From Moringa oleifera (lineage: Eukaryota > Streptophyta > Magnoliopsida > Brassicales > Moringaceae): a DNA stretch of 64,000 bases. Every line of letters begins with the position of its first letter. Position 1 is the stretch's first letter. A program made the position numbers and the translations under genes. Positions 27,194 to 39,559 of this stretch are shown here, one piece after another. The stretch lies in assembly GCA_021397835.1 (NCBI GenBank), contig JAJFZO010000566.1, positions 3,596,001-3,660,000 on the forward strand. Reading direction: 5' to 3'. Below the pieces are notes generated by a model. That model was not told the origin of the DNA. It did not search any database and saw only the letters and a list, made by a program, of their open reading frames with translations.

Positions 27194-27318
27194 GCTCTCC
27201 CCTCTTCTTTTCGAAAAAGATTCAAGTTCATTAAATCTTTCTTCTTCCTCTGGTTTTCTCTCTCTTTCTCCCTCTCCGTGATTCGAAAACGGCAGCAGAA
27301 AATACTTACTACCCAGAA

Positions 27319-28131
27319 ATGTCTGAGGCGGATTATGTGCTCCTCGATTCGATCCGCCAGTACTTGCTTGACGACTCGGAGAGTCGACTCACTGGGTCGA
27401 CCACGAGTTCGGCCACTACCAATAGTACCGGTACTGGTATATACCGCCGGAGCTCAAGCTTTAGCAGGTTGTACCCTTGTCTCACGGACACCTGGGGAGA
27501 CCTCCCGCTCAAGGAGAACGATTCGGAGGACATGGTCGTCTACGGCTTCCTCCGTGACGCTCTTACTGCTGGGTGGGTCCCTTCGTTGATGCCCGATGCT
27601 TCTAATGCTTGCTGTCCGCCCAATTTCCCGGTGGTCAAGCCCGAGCCGCAGGAGAATTTCATGGTTGAGCCACCGCGGGAAGTTGCGGCGCCTCCTTTGC
27701 CCGTGGCGGCTCCGCCGAAGGCAAGGCATTATCGAGGAGTAAGGCAGCGGCCCTGGGGGAAATTCGCGGCGGAGATCCGTGACCCGGCCAAGAACGGGGC
27801 TCGGGTCTGGTTGGGAACTTTCGAGACGGCTGAGGACGCGGCACTGGCTTACGATCGAGCGGCTTACAGGATGCGTGGGTCCCGCGCTTTGCTTAATTTC
27901 CCCTTGAGAGTCAACTCCGGCGAGCCGGATCCTGTCAGAATAACCTCGAAGAGGGTGGCGTCACCGGAGCCTTCATCGTCGTCTGACAGTGGCGCGCCGA
28001 AGAGAAGAAGGAAGGTCGCAACCGGCTCCACGGCTCAACCCGGGTTGGAACTGGGCAACACAACAGACAGCTTACAAGTTAAGTGCCAAGTGGGGTCGTG
28101 TACGCATGGTAATCAACTTTTGGTTATCTGA
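27319..28131 (+). CDS. Ethylene-responsive transcription factor, ERF group IXa (ERF1A/ERF2-like)
   Basis: Nuclear AP2/ERF activator expected to bind GCC-box promoters in ethylene and jasmonate defence. A single exon encodes 270 residues. The N-terminus ([14 protein letters not shown]) and the acidic motif around 59-77 ([19 protein letters not shown]) are hallmarks of group IXa activation regions. The AP2 domain is about 137-195 ([36 protein letters not shown]). A basic stretch KRRRKV (228-233) is a likely nuclear signal, and the extreme C-terminus ([10 protein letters not shown]) fits the group. The ATG is preceded by a TATA box and G-box cluster. It stands head to head with the group IXb ERF 10 kb to the left. 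Identification is firm; the exact orthologue is not. Confidence 0.95.
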   Translation: MSEADYVLLDSIRQYLLDDSESRLTGSTTSSATTNSTGTGIYRRSSSFSRLYPCLTDTWGDLPLKENDSEDMVVYGFLRDALTAGWVPSLMPDASNACCPPNFPVVKPEPQENFMVEPPREVAAPPLPVAAPPKARHYRGVRQRPWGKFAAEIRDPAKNGARVWLGTFETAEDAALAYDRAAYRMRGSRALLNFPLRVNSGEPDPVRITSKRVASPEPSSSSDSGAPKRRRKVATGSTAQPGLELGNTTDSLQVKCQVGSCTHGNQLLVI

Positions 28132-28249
28132 TGCTGACGTGGACGACACCCATCACGCGAGCAACACTGTACTCAATGGAGGTGATAGATACAGGAACCA
28201 ACCTTCTCAGGGCCTTCTCCATAATTTTGCATTTTTGTCAAAAAAATAA

Positions 28250-29160
28250 AAAAAATAAAAAAGAAAACCAAGGAAAGGCAAACCAGAGAAACTTTGAGGG
28301 ATAAGGTGCTGTATTGCTGTGAATACCAAAAAATATATATATATGTTATTATTGGTTTCAACGGACTTCTTAGTTCACATTACAACTTTCTTAACAAGGA
28401 TTAATCTCCCTATTTCTTAAATAAACATATTCTAATTTAAATTAATTACCCCTAATTAATAATGATTAAGAATAAAAAGCTGTCGTGTACCTCCACGTGT
28501 TCGCCATGTAGGGCCCATATGTCAGATGACAAAATGACATGTAGGTACACTTGCCTAGAATTTTATTACAACTTGGATGGTTGCTTTCTTCTTTACTGTT
28601 TGCCACCCTTCCAAAGCAACAGTAGCCTCCCAAATTTCTTGCTATTTAGCCTTCTCATGTCAAATTATCAATAATTATTTTTATTTATTCATATCAAATA
28701 AATAATTTAGATCATTAAAATCATATTAATTCAAAATTATTAAAAATATTAAAAATCCGATTCAATTGACTGTACTAAGTACATGTTGTTTGATTTTTTT
28801 GTTTGGATTCAGACAGTGTAAAATCTGATTAACTTCAATCTTATCCACATATAACTTTTTATAATATTATAAAGTTCGAATTTGACTTTTGATCTCTCTT
28901 TGACAAAATTGAACAAAAAAAATCAATTTGATTTTGATAAATTAGAAGTGACATATTGATATCTAATTTTTACCTCAATGAACATAAACATAGTATTATC
29001 TTAAATTGCATCATATTATAAATATCTTAATATTTTTGGATTTTTTTTAAAGATTATTTTTATAATGATTTGAATAATATAAAATTTAAATTACTTCATG
29101 TTTAGTTGTTAAAATAATTTAAAATATAATATTATATTCTGAAAATAATAAAAACCTGTA
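28250..29160. other. 3' flank and intergenic DNA of the ERF1A/2-like gene
   Basis: This begins with the 3' untranslated region (AATAAA-like runs near 28246-28262) and passes into AT-rich DNA. No gene or RNA gene seen. Confidence 0.45.
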
Positions 29161-29198
29161 ATATTTTGGGGTTTAAAGCATCAATTGTAGGACTTTCT

Positions 29199-29447
29199 GG
29201 TCAAACCTGGGAACAGAGCATGGCACACGTGGGCGCAGTCGGACAGCGACACGGTGCTCGCAATAATCCTAAAACCGAATGCCTTTTGACTTTTAAAAAT
29301 TTGACTGTTGACTTTCCAAAACTGTTTAGGTTTGACCGCTTTGAACATTTCCCAATACGGTAAGAGCAGAGCACCATACTCTGCTGTCCAGGTACCACAT
29401 GGGAACCCGAAACGACATCACATTACTGCGGTTGGCTGTTTGGTCAA
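29199..29447. promoter_or_regulatory. W-box cluster 1.1 kb downstream of the ERF1A/2-like gene
   Basis: Six TTGAC cores in 250 bp: GGTCAA 29199, TTGACT 29286, 29301 and 29308, TTGACC 29332, GGTCAA 29442. They sit in a locally CpG-richer patch (29170-29460) that also holds a CACGTG near 29225. It resembles the island at 23041-23430 in texture. A distal WRKY-responsive element is an inference. Confidence 0.4.
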
Positions 29448-29827
29448 AGGGGTTCAACTACTTTTTTGTGCCATTGTTTAAGTACAAAGATTGAGTTGCT
29501 TTTTAATGTGGCAAAGAGCACCATGTGATTGAAGATTAATCAAAGATGACGAAGTGAACGGTCATGTTTAGCTTAACAATGGAAGATGAATCTTCCGTAT
29601 TACAATGTATTTTATGTGGGTTGTTTTGATAAATAATAGGGTATGCATTACAAGTGTGATTTTTCATAAATTTCATATGTAAAACACTTTGAAAAGATTT
29701 GAAATTTATTAAAAAATATTTTTTAAAAAAAGTAAAATTTTTTAAATCAAATATTTTAATTGATAATAAATATTTTTTGGCATACGAGTTAAATTTTTTA
29801 TTTCAATGTGTTAAGTAAACTTAAAAG

Positions 29828-30297
29828 GGTAAATTCTGATGAAATCCTAATATTTATGCTTACCAATCAAACTCTTATGTTTAAAAAATAACGAATCGAA
29901 TTTTGATGTATTAATTTTATTTAAATTGAATCTAATTAAAGATTTTAAATAATAAATTTTGATTTAAAATTTTTTATAAATATAAAACAAATTCAAGCTA
30001 CCGTCACAAAAAATTTCATAATTTTTTAAATAATTATGCTATTTTTTATTTTTTTAAAAAAATATTTTAGTACTCAAAAAATTATATTTTTTTCTGTAAT
30101 GGTAGGTTAAGTATTTTTTTATATTTTAAATCAAAATTTATTGTATAACATTTTTAATTTAAATACTTATAATTTTTGAATAAAATTTAATTTAGACCAA
30201 ATTGATATATCAACGTTTCATTTGTTATTTTTTAAATATAAAGATTTTGATTAATAACATAAGGTAAATATGAAGATTTTATAAGATATTTACTCAA
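29828..30297. repeat. Foldback (long inverted-repeat) element copy
   Basis: The left arm contains CTTATGTTTAAAAAATAACG and a TTAAATTGAATCT block. The right arm contains the inverted counterparts (TTTAGACCAAATTGATATAT and AACATAAGGTAAATATGAAG). Same architecture as the clearer copy at 55.44-55.95 kb. No coding capacity. Confidence 0.5.
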
Positions 30298-31149
30298 ACT
30301 TAAATTAAATTAAATAAAATTAATTAAACAAAATTTATACGATTAGTTCAACTATAAATAACTGATCAAATTTATTAAAACGAAATATTTTAAACGTAAT
30401 CTGAGTTGATTTCATTTAAAAATTTTGCCTTCTCAAAATCATGAACATCCCGAAAATGAAACAACAAAGAAGCTTTGTAACATTGTGAAAGAATTAGGAC
30501 AACCATTCTCAAAGTAGCATGCGCAACCTAATTGTTAGTGCTTCCAGCTTTAAGGATCTTCCAATTTTTATAAATATTTGCAAGTACATTTTTAAATTTA
30601 AACATAGTTTTTATTTTTTTATTAATAATTTTTAAAATTTATGTTTAAGCATCAGAATGATTTCACAAGAGACTTATTGTTCATTTTTTTAATTTTTATT
30701 TGTTAGATCTAATTTCAAAACTTAGCAAGAATCATTAAAAATCATATTTTTAAATTTGACCTAGCTAATGAATCAATTTCTCTTTACAATTTTGGGCTCA
30801 GTAAGCCTTGAGCTAGAGCTTGTTTATATCCTTTTGGGTTTTGGACGGGATGAATTTGAGTCTACCGCTAGGCTTCTTTCAGTGGTATTTTCGGCCACAA
30901 GACCTATGGGATTTGGTTTCACAGCTTTCTGAGGATTGGTCTCCAGATTCATTTTTGGGCCTCGGGGTTTATTCAAATTGAATTCACAAAAATTTATTGA
31001 ATGGATTCAGATTGTTTATTAATCTCAATGGTATCATTTTATTTTCAAGAAGGTAAAAAATATATATTTAATTTATTATATTAATATAAAAATAAAAAAT
31101 AAAAAACATTTAAAATTTTAAATTATATTGTGTGTAAAATCAGGTTTTA

Positions 31150-31570
31150 ATGTAAAAAATGTAAATCAAATTTTTATTTACTAATTTAGTATAAATTGAA
31201 TCTTGATTTAACGATAGTTAAAATTAAAGACATTTTTATTGTTAAAATATTGCAAATAAATTCTACATTCAATTTAGAATCGATTCCTCAATTTTTGGAT
31301 AATTTTGATTCACAAATTATTTTTAATATTTTTTAAATTTTGTTAACATAAAAATTAAAAAAATATTTTTAGTACTTGAAAAATCTTAAAATTTTATTTG
31401 TTGATAACTCGAATAATTTTTTATATTAATAAAAAATTTAAAATTAAAATTCACAATAAAAGTCTTTAATTTGAATATTTTTAGTTTTAAATATTTTTAA
31501 TATGATTCAATTTGAGGTAAATTAATCTATTAAAGTTTAATCTATTATGTTTTGAATATAAAAATTTAAT
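31150..31570. repeat. Diverged foldback element copy
   Basis: Shares the internal blocks of the family (AATTTAGTATAAATTGAATC, TTTTTAGTACTTGAAAAATC, GATTCAATTTGAGG) but the arms are degraded. Assignment rests on similarity to the copies at 29.8 and 55.4 kb. Confidence 0.4.
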
Positions 31571-33950
31571 TTGACATATGAAATATAATTGAATTTGATG
31601 TAAAGGGCCTCAGATGTGGCCTCAGGTCTAGCCAAGCTTAGTTTTAGGGCAGTTTTGGGAACATGACCTCTTTCTAATACTACTGCTGATGGCCTTTCTT
31701 CAGTTGGTTTTTCAATCACTTCCTTTGGATTGGCCATTGAGACATTTAGATCCTCAAAGTTGACCAAAGAAGTTTTTGTAAGAGGAACCACTTGCACCTA
31801 TGAAAGATTGAGGTCAAGATATTTGCTTTGAATTTTCTCGACCATGCACTTTCTGAGCAACCAATATAGGCAAGAGACTTGTTCCTCGATCTCAGCTTTG
31901 TATGCCTCTAAGAATCTAAATTCATCAATAGTTTGAGATTAGGATTCTTTTCGATCTACTTCAATTTATCCTAATGTTGTAGGATAAGCTCAATATTAGT
32001 GTGACTTATCCTCGCCTTTACATTAGTTTGGACCTAAGCCAGTTTTTGGCATTGTCCACTTCAGCTTCAGCCTTGACCAGCAAATTCTTTAGCCTTTTAG
32101 CTTCAACCACGTAGATAAGCACTCTATTTACTACATTAACTGTAAAATCATTAGCAATATTGGCCTGTTTCATAAATTGATGGAAACCAATGTTGGTGTG
32201 ATTGTACTTGTTTACTAGCATAGCCATTTTTTGGGTAAACTGCAAGAATGAAGAAAGAGCATTGATTAAGAATTCACTATTATGATGGAAAAGATTAGGT
32301 CAAAAGATACTTACATCCTCAAATCTTGTCATTGTGTTCTTGAAAAAGGCACTACTACTCTCATCTTCCAATTTCTTCAGGTCTTGGGAGAGGGTGGATT
32401 TGTAGATCCATTCTTGAACCATGCTTGGGTGATTCAAAGAGCCTTTAGCTAGAAGATTTCAGTTTGATGAGGACAGCCTGCAGCCCACTTAGGGGTATCA
32501 TTAGTGCATCCATAGCACCTTGATCTCTAGGGTGGTCCTTTTTTTCCTTTCTTTTTACTTAGAGAAGAGCAACAATAATCGTCTTTCCATTTTTTGCACT
32601 AGGGGCACCATCACTTGGCTCAAGTTTATTTTCTTTCCTTTTGAGGCAACTCGTGAAGGCTGACCTCGTTGCTGTGGTCTGGTAATAACACCAGTGTTGG
32701 AACCCATTTTTGGGGCATTTCATACCATGACAGCATCTATCACCACCTAGAGTTGGTCTTCGATCAGTAGAGGTATATTTTATTGAGGGGCCATTTCTTT
32801 AGGATCTATAAAGATAACACACAAGATTTAATAGCAAGCAAAAGGTAGAAACATTAAAAGTACAAATCAAAATAGAAATGAGACTTGGCATGGCATTAAT
32901 TCAAGAAAGCACATCGAGAAAAGGAAGATTAACGAAGGGTCGAAATGCAGTTCCTTCATTAGGGTTTATATCCACTTTGGGTTAAGAGTTCATTTCGAGA
33001 TTTGTATCCACTTTGAGTTAACTGTTCAGTTCAAGATTTAATGTTTGATCAGGATTAGGAATTGGGAAGGTGGGAAGAGACCTCTTCTTTGGAACCTAAG
33101 CTCGATGGGTCTTTTGTAGATCGGGAGGTCCTATTAAACCTAAAGACCTTATACCAAAATCTCACGCCCCTAACGCCTACTATCCTAATATCATTTATAT
33201 GGTCTGTAAAGCTATCTATACTCGGTTGATTAGAAAGTACTTGAAAAATTACCATCAGGTCGGGGTAAACTTTCTTTTGGTATACTTTTTTGGAGGGCTC
33301 GCTCTAGACATTTAGTTGAAGGTACAATTTGGGCTAAAAATCCCATAAATGCTTTTTAGCCCATCCATTATTATTCAAAGGGTGGCCTTTGGGAAAAAGT
33401 TTAGGTTTAATGCTACCAAAGTAGTAAAATTTGAAATCAGAATCATTATCATCTTTATTTACCTTTAACTTAAATAACTGTGTGAACAGAGCTACCAAGA
33501 GATATGTATAATTCATGAAAAATATTTTTGACATGAAAGTATCTATACAACATTAAGCATTGGGTGTAAGCTGTGTAAGAGAAATCCTAAATTGATGGCA
33601 TATATTCTGAAGAAAGGGGTGAATTGCAAAGTCCTGTCCTCCCTTAAGGCTATCTTTAAAAACTATAATACACCCCTCACAACGAGTCCACGGCAGATTA
33701 AGAAGAAAAGAAATCTCAAGCAAGATAAATTTGGGAATGAAAAAATTATTTTTCACCATCCTTAGAGGTGTAAGAAGAAGGTCCTAGATTTCTAAGCATG
33801 AGTACTAAAGTGAGGAGAAAAGACATGAAAAACTCACCTAAAGAGAGAATGAACTTTGGAGGCTTCGCATAAAAGTAAGGTAAAGAAAAGAGAAGACTTG
33901 AGCAATCATTCATTAAGGGAAGCAAAGGGAAATATGCTTTCAATAAGCAT
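31537..33950 (-). mobile_element. Decayed gypsy-type element, gag-like (Transposase_28-type) remnant
   Basis: Read on the minus strand, fragments at 33943-33746, 33759-33553 and 33534-33334 resemble the plant 'putative gypsy type transposon' domain: FIPKFILLEISFLLNLPWTR, then HPFLQNICHQFRISLTQLTP, then LFPKGHPLNNNGWAKKHLW. Further down, 32245-32018 encodes a charged, helix-prone coiled-coil-like stretch (VVEAKRLKNLLVKAEAEVDN), as follows this domain in intact elements. Frames are broken by stops and shifts, and no RT, integrase or clear LTRs were found. Domain assignment is by recognition only. Confidence 0.5.
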
Positions 33951-35626
33951 GACCTTTTTGCATCCCTAGGTTGTAGGCCAAATCATGAGTTGGCACATAA
34001 CTATTAAATGTGTCAAAAAGAGGCTCTTTAAAATCACTTAGTGGAAAGTTAACTAGGCACTGAAGGATGGATCTTCTTGACTTATGTTTTTCCTGACTTA
34101 TATTTTCTCAACATATGGCAAATCCCCAGATAATAATCAGGTTACCGATGATGCTTAGTCCTGAACTAAATCAAGTTACCTAGATGGACAATGAGGTGTA
34201 GGATGTGCTCATTTTATAAATTTTCAGAAGCTGTTTAGAAGGTTAATGATACAAGAACCATACATCAACGCATCTTAAATCAATGGCAGACGCCCATCAT
34301 TTTTGGTGAGACTACATCTGTAAATAATCCTTCGATGGAAGGAGAGAAGGCTAGCGACTAAAGTTTTGACTATTGATCTTTGACACCTTTTTTAGAGAGA
34401 GACCTTTTTGGAGAGGAATTTCTAAAGAGAACAATTTTTTTTTCTCTTTAGAAGCAAAACACTTTTATTTTTTTTTTTACAAAGAGTTTAGTAGTATAAT
34501 TGAGAGTGTTTTAAGATTCTTTTATTGAAGGATTGGCGAATGGTTGCGACGCTGTACCAACAGGTAAATCCAATTATCTCATAGTCTTTTTCTTGTAAAC
34601 TTAGCTATATATGAAAACTTGATATTCTCTAGATACTTCCTTGACACTCTTTATGTTTCTTTAATATTCTCCTACTTTCTTGAAGTATTCTTGCTTAAAT
34701 GAACTTCTTTATCATTTCTGCATTGTGTGCCTATTCTTTCTACATAAAAAATTTTTAGAATGATGTGTGCAGAAGTCTATCCTCACATAAAGTTGTAAAC
34801 AAAATCGTTTTATTTTGAGGAAATGGTATAAACGCCTCTTCTTGACCCTCACCAAAATGTATCATTTTGAGTACTCTCTGATGATTCCAAGAAAACAAGA
34901 TTCTTTCTATATATTTTTTTTCAAGATTTGGAGGATTGGTAAAAGCTAACTTTTTGATTTTTAAACAATATAGTTTTAAAAATCGAGATATGACAATAGC
35001 TATACTCGAAAGTTTTCATCATTCATATATTCTTTAAGAGGCTTTTTTTGTAATTATGTATTGCTTTAAATGGAAATTAAGTTTGAGGTTTTTTTTTTTT
35101 TTTTGTGCCTCACCTGATAGAGTTCTTTTTCGTTTAACTGGTACTAATTTTAGGCATTTCTGAGGTTCTAATCCTTTCTCACATGTAAATGACTCACGGA
35201 CCCAGATTTCTTAGGAAAGTTTGACCAGTGTCATAAACTTTTTTTTTTTAGGTTTTTTTGTAAAAGATCTTTTAAAAAAAGCAAAAGTAATTTTGATGGT
35301 CAATCACACTATAAAAGATATTAGTGGATATTCATATTTTTCTTGATTTTCACTAAAAAGACTAGCTAAAATGAATTCCAAGATTCACTATTTTCTAACC
35401 AAACTAAAAAAAGAATGACATTCCCTTTCTCACTTTAGGGATGGAGTACTTGGTCCACTACTGAGCCTTATTGTGATAAGGAGTAGTTAATGTTAGAGTT
35501 CTAAAGAACTTAATTCATATGGTGTTTGTGGTATAATAGAAGTGAAGGAGTCATATCAATGAGAGATGCAACCATCAATATGCATTCTGTGCAAAAATTA
35601 AGGGGGATTCTAGACTCACAACATAT
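33951..35626. other. Transposon-belt DNA without a recognisable frame
   Basis: This flanks the gypsy-type remnant on its 5' side and may be its leader or LTR, but I could not find a matching second LTR. T-rich runs occur near 34430-34480, 35085-35105 and 35240-35250. Confidence 0.35.
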
Positions 35627-35634
35627 GCCTCAAG

Positions 35635-36218
35635 TAGGGGTGACCACGATTCAGTTCAAACCGATAAACCGAATTATAACTTTTAAGTTTTAAACAGAAC
35701 TGGGACCAATATAAACGGTTTCGATTTTGAACCGTAACCAAAACCATTTTAAAAATGGTTTGATTATGGTTCATGCAAATTTTGAACCAAAATCAAAACC
35801 GATGTTTCAAAACTAGCGGTTTCGATTCGATTTCTAATTAAATTAATTTCTAAAATATTAAAAAATTTAATTTACATAATTATTAAAAATTAATTTAAAA
35901 AATTTAAAAAATAATTTTAGTTTTAAAATATATATTTCAATAAAATAATGATTATTTTTATTTTTAATTTTATTAAAAATTTATAATTAAAATAAAAATA
36001 CTAAATTTATAATTAAAATATGAATCGAACCTGAATTGAAAGTGAAACTGAATCTGAACCTGAACTACTTATGAACCAAAATCTAAACTGAAGCTTGAAT
36101 CTCTTTTGAACCAGACCTTAACCGACACTACAACGGTTCAGGTTTCGATTTTTCCTAGCAATGAACCTTGAACCGATGGTTCAGAATCGAAATCGAGCCA
36201 AAATCGTGGTCACTTCTA
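35635..36218. mobile_element. hAT-type MITE with perfect 8-bp target site duplication
   Basis: Non-autonomous DNA transposon, 584 bp. The terminal inverted repeats are TAGGGGTGACCACGATT on the left and the reverse complement of TAGAAGTGACCACGATT on the right (15 of 17 match). Flanking 8-bp direct repeats GCCTCAAG are identical at 35627-35634 and 36219-36226. The 8-bp duplication and short TIR point to the hAT superfamily. The interior is rich in repeated GAACC/CGGTT words and has no frame. It lies inside older transposon DNA. Confidence 0.8.
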
Positions 36219-36389
36219 GCCTCAAGCCACATTTAAGAGATGTTGATGTCTACACTTGACCATAAAATTCTATTGTGGCCTTTTTACATAATGGGATTGA
36301 TACAGAACACTTATAAAGTTGAAAAAGTCAATGAAAGCTATTTTTTTTTAGCATAATTTGATTTGAAGGCTTCAATTTTAGCTTTAAAC

Positions 36390-36790
36390 AAAATTTCAAC
36401 CATTTTAAAAAAACTTAAGGATTTTTATTTCTACATTAGCCTTTTGTTTAAGAAGGAACACCCATATGATGTAAGAACAATTATCCACTAGAATTAAGAA
36501 GTATTTAAAACAAGTATAAAAAGTGATATGGTAAGGACCTCGGATATTATAATATATGAATTCAAATGAGGATTGGGACTTGTGATTATGTGATTCAAAT
36601 GACAATCATATTTACTAATTTGAAAAAAGATGTATGAGGTGTGATCATCTATCTATTTAAGCAATCTAAGCATTACAATTGAAAGAAAAATCTAATCTAT
36701 TCAGGATGTACCTTTTCCTTTCTTCACTTGAGTTCAATGTCTTACTTTTTTTAATTCCTTGCTTATGATTTGATTTCTTAATGTTTGAAT
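36390..36790 (-). mobile_element. Copia integrase fragment
   Basis: The minus strand at 36605-36405 encodes FEFIYYNIRGPY followed by KYFLILVDNCSYIIWVFLLK. This matches the start of the Ty1-copia integrase core (pattern: H-D-GP, then YF-VDD-SR-WVY-LK). The acidic residues are partly changed (N for D), and upstream frames (36780-36610) are broken. Only this fragment is readable. The LTR-like copy at 37316-37625 lies upstream of it in the same orientation. Confidence 0.6.
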
Positions 36791-37315
36791 GCTTCACACT
36801 TAAACAATCACATGAGTTGAGCATAAATGATTTATTATCATCAAAACTTAAGCCAATTATTCCTTACTGGCATTGTGGGGTTGATAGTATGATCAAAATA
36901 ACTTCATTCAAAGGCTTTATTTTTTGAAATTTTAAATGTGAAGTCATAAGATTATAAACATTGTGAAATTGACGATTAAAAATAAAAAAAAATGTGTTTA
37001 CTATAAAAAGAACAATCATTTTGATCTCATGATATATATATATATATGTCATTTATTTTTTCAATGGTATTTTAGGAAGAAATTTACCCCTTACACATTA
37101 GAAACTTCCTCTTTTAATATTGTGAAACTTATTCAATTTGTTATCTCATACCTTGTTACGTGTCTATATAAAAAGAGAAAACGTAATAAATATTAGATTG
37201 CTTACAACCTACTTGATTATAGAGATATTTTCCTTTTTGTGTAGATGTGATGCATTCCCTATTGGACCAATATCAATAAGTAAAATGACCTCCAAGAGTT
37301 AAACCTTGGTCGAGC

Positions 37316-37625
37316 TGTTTGGTTTTAATATCACTTTATTGGGTTTTTGAGATGAAGAATAGTGTATAAGAAGATAACAAACTTTTTAGGGCTTTAAATT
37401 GCTTAAAATTGCTTGAAACTATCTAGAATTGCTTGCTTTATTTCATTGATGAAGACCCTACTTATAGAAAAAAATTAAAAATAAAATTATGGTTATCTAG
37501 ATATTCTAAAATCCGAATTCAAAATTCAAACTAAAGATTGTTCCTATCTAAAATTCAAACTACTTGATAAAGCAAAAAGGTAGGTCTTATTTGCTATATG
37601 TAGAAAATAAAGCATCTTACTAACA
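37316..37625 (-). repeat. LTR-like copy (left) of a copia element
   Basis: Begins TGTTTGG and ends ACTAACA on the plus strand. It shares ordered blocks with 39560-39844: CACTTTATTGGGTT, the TTCAAAAtTcAAACTAAAGATT block, AATTCAAACTA, and ATCTTACTAACA. In the element's (minus) direction it is followed by a leader-like stretch rather than a terminus, so it looks like a second 5' end, not a partner 3' LTR. Confidence 0.5.
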
Positions 37626-38910
37626 ATCTTCCTTGCTATTTTTGCTATATATATCAACTTTTTTTCTTAAGAATTTATATCTAGTATTTGGAAGTGTCTT
37701 TGTGAAAATGCCATCATTTTTTATTTTTTGTTTTGTCATAGATTTGACTGTATTTTTCTTTCTCTTTGTACTTCTCTTAGGAGTTCGAGTTTTAACTTGA
37801 AGTGTCTTTAAACTTTACAACTTTGGTTTATAACCATTCCATGCTTCAAACAATGAAGTTCTTTGTTGTAAAGCCTTTGTTAGCAAGCTTTTTCTCTCAA
37901 CCATCTTATTGTGTTAAGGGTTATAAGGTGTTGTTATTGATCCTTTTACATTCGTGTGAACTATTTACAGTTTTTGTATAGCCCAAATCTTGTTTTGTTT
38001 AAAAAGAAGCATGATTTGCTTTTCATATTGACTATTAGTACATTTGCGAAACTCCTCCTTCAATTCAAGCAATCCTTCCCGAATATTGTTTTTCTTTATA
38101 AAAAAGTAAGACCTTATGTTGAAAATGCCTCTTAATTTTTTATACCAAAACATTGCATTATTGTCTCTTTTGTGTACTGTAACTTGCTCCTCTATCATCA
38201 TATGAAAGGTAAAATTCAAATTAAATCTTTCAACTTCCATTTAAACTTTAAATACCTCTCTACTTTGTGCATTAATAATCAAGTAATAATTGTCTCCAAA
38301 TAGTACCCTACATATTTTTTCTAATCAAGAATATATAAGATATTATAAATTAATTTCAAACCTTTACAACCTTAATTGTCACTGTTCATTTGTTTTTCAC
38401 TGCAATATATGCTCTATTCTCAATTTTAACTTTAGAAATTACAATTTTATCAAGTTCATTGAAGAGCTCTTGATCATAAGTTATGTGATTTATGCAACTG
38501 TTATTTATAAATCAGCTTTTTAGGGAGTTCTGATAGTAAAATATGATGCTATAAATAGTTGTTTAACAACATTCTTATCCTCTCTTTGTTTTTGTTAGAA
38601 TTTACATATTTTTTTCACATGTCCTAACTGACCACACTTGTGATATATTATATCTGGCGTCCACTAACACTTGTTCTATACATGATTGGTTTTTTCTGTA
38701 GTAGGGGCAAGGTGGAAAGATTTAACTGTTTATGCTTTGGTCATTTTTATTGTTGCTTGCAGAACTTCCAAACTTGTATTTGTTTTGCTAATTTTTATTA
38801 TTTTTATCCCAATTGTTATTTTATGATTTGTCTGAAAAGCACATTTCACAGATTCTTCTTGCTTCATAAGCCTTCTTTGTTCTTATACCTACAGTGCATT
38901 CAATAATTCT
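37626..38910 (-). mobile_element. Copia gag-pol remnant with internal deletion in integrase
   Basis: The minus strand at 38240-37965 resembles the copia GAG-pre-integrase region (AMFWYKKLRG; ECTN-like zinc-knuckle positions in FRKCTNSQYEKQIMLLFKQN). Immediately after, about 37960-37780, comes TPYNP, then MVERKS, then TKALQQRTSLFEAWNGYKP, which belongs to the end of the integrase core. The catalytic middle of integrase is therefore missing: an internal deletion. Several stops and shifts show it is dead. The 38.3-38.9 kb part may be gag but is too degraded to call. Confidence 0.55.
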
Positions 38911-39559
38911 ACTAAGGTAATGCTTGATAGATCTTTAGAGTTTTTCAAAGATGAAATTGTAGCCTCAAACTTTCAAAAATTATAAGTGAGATCTTTCCAA
39001 TAATTCTAAAATAAGAAAAATCAGTACCAAAAGGTCTAACTTCGTTAACAATGCTCTATCATAATATTCCTTGATTGTTTTTGATTATTTCTTTTTTCTA
39101 TCTTAAATTCTCAGGTCAATTCAATACTTATATTCTTTTGACTGTTTTATTTCCTTTATACTCTTGCTTTAAAAATCTTAAATTTTCTTAATTGAATTAT
39201 TTCGATAAAAATGATGGATGAGATACTGCAAACAATATTGCTCTTGCTTTTGAGTTTTTTTACTTCCTTGATTGTTTTTGGTTTTTTATTTATGTAAGAG
39301 TTGGGTTGTCTCGCAAGGGTAAAATTTCATATACTTATTCAACAGCTTCCCACATATTATTTGTATTAAGGTAGGCTCCTATTCTAACTGTCTACATTTG
39401 ATAATTTATTCCATCAAATATTGAAGGTGCAATTGTAATGAAATTGAATTTTTTAAATTCACTATATATAAGATTTTATTTTTTAAAGAGATAAGTAAAA
39501 AGTGTTTAGATATTGTATTTGAACTTTTTTAATTTTACATAATAACTCTAGTACCGCTT

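Noticed and set aside
27167..27589. 140-residue plus-strand frame overlapping the ERF1A/2-like start
   Set aside because: Out-of-frame shadow of the ERF coding sequence with no domain; the ERF frame has a full AP2 domain.
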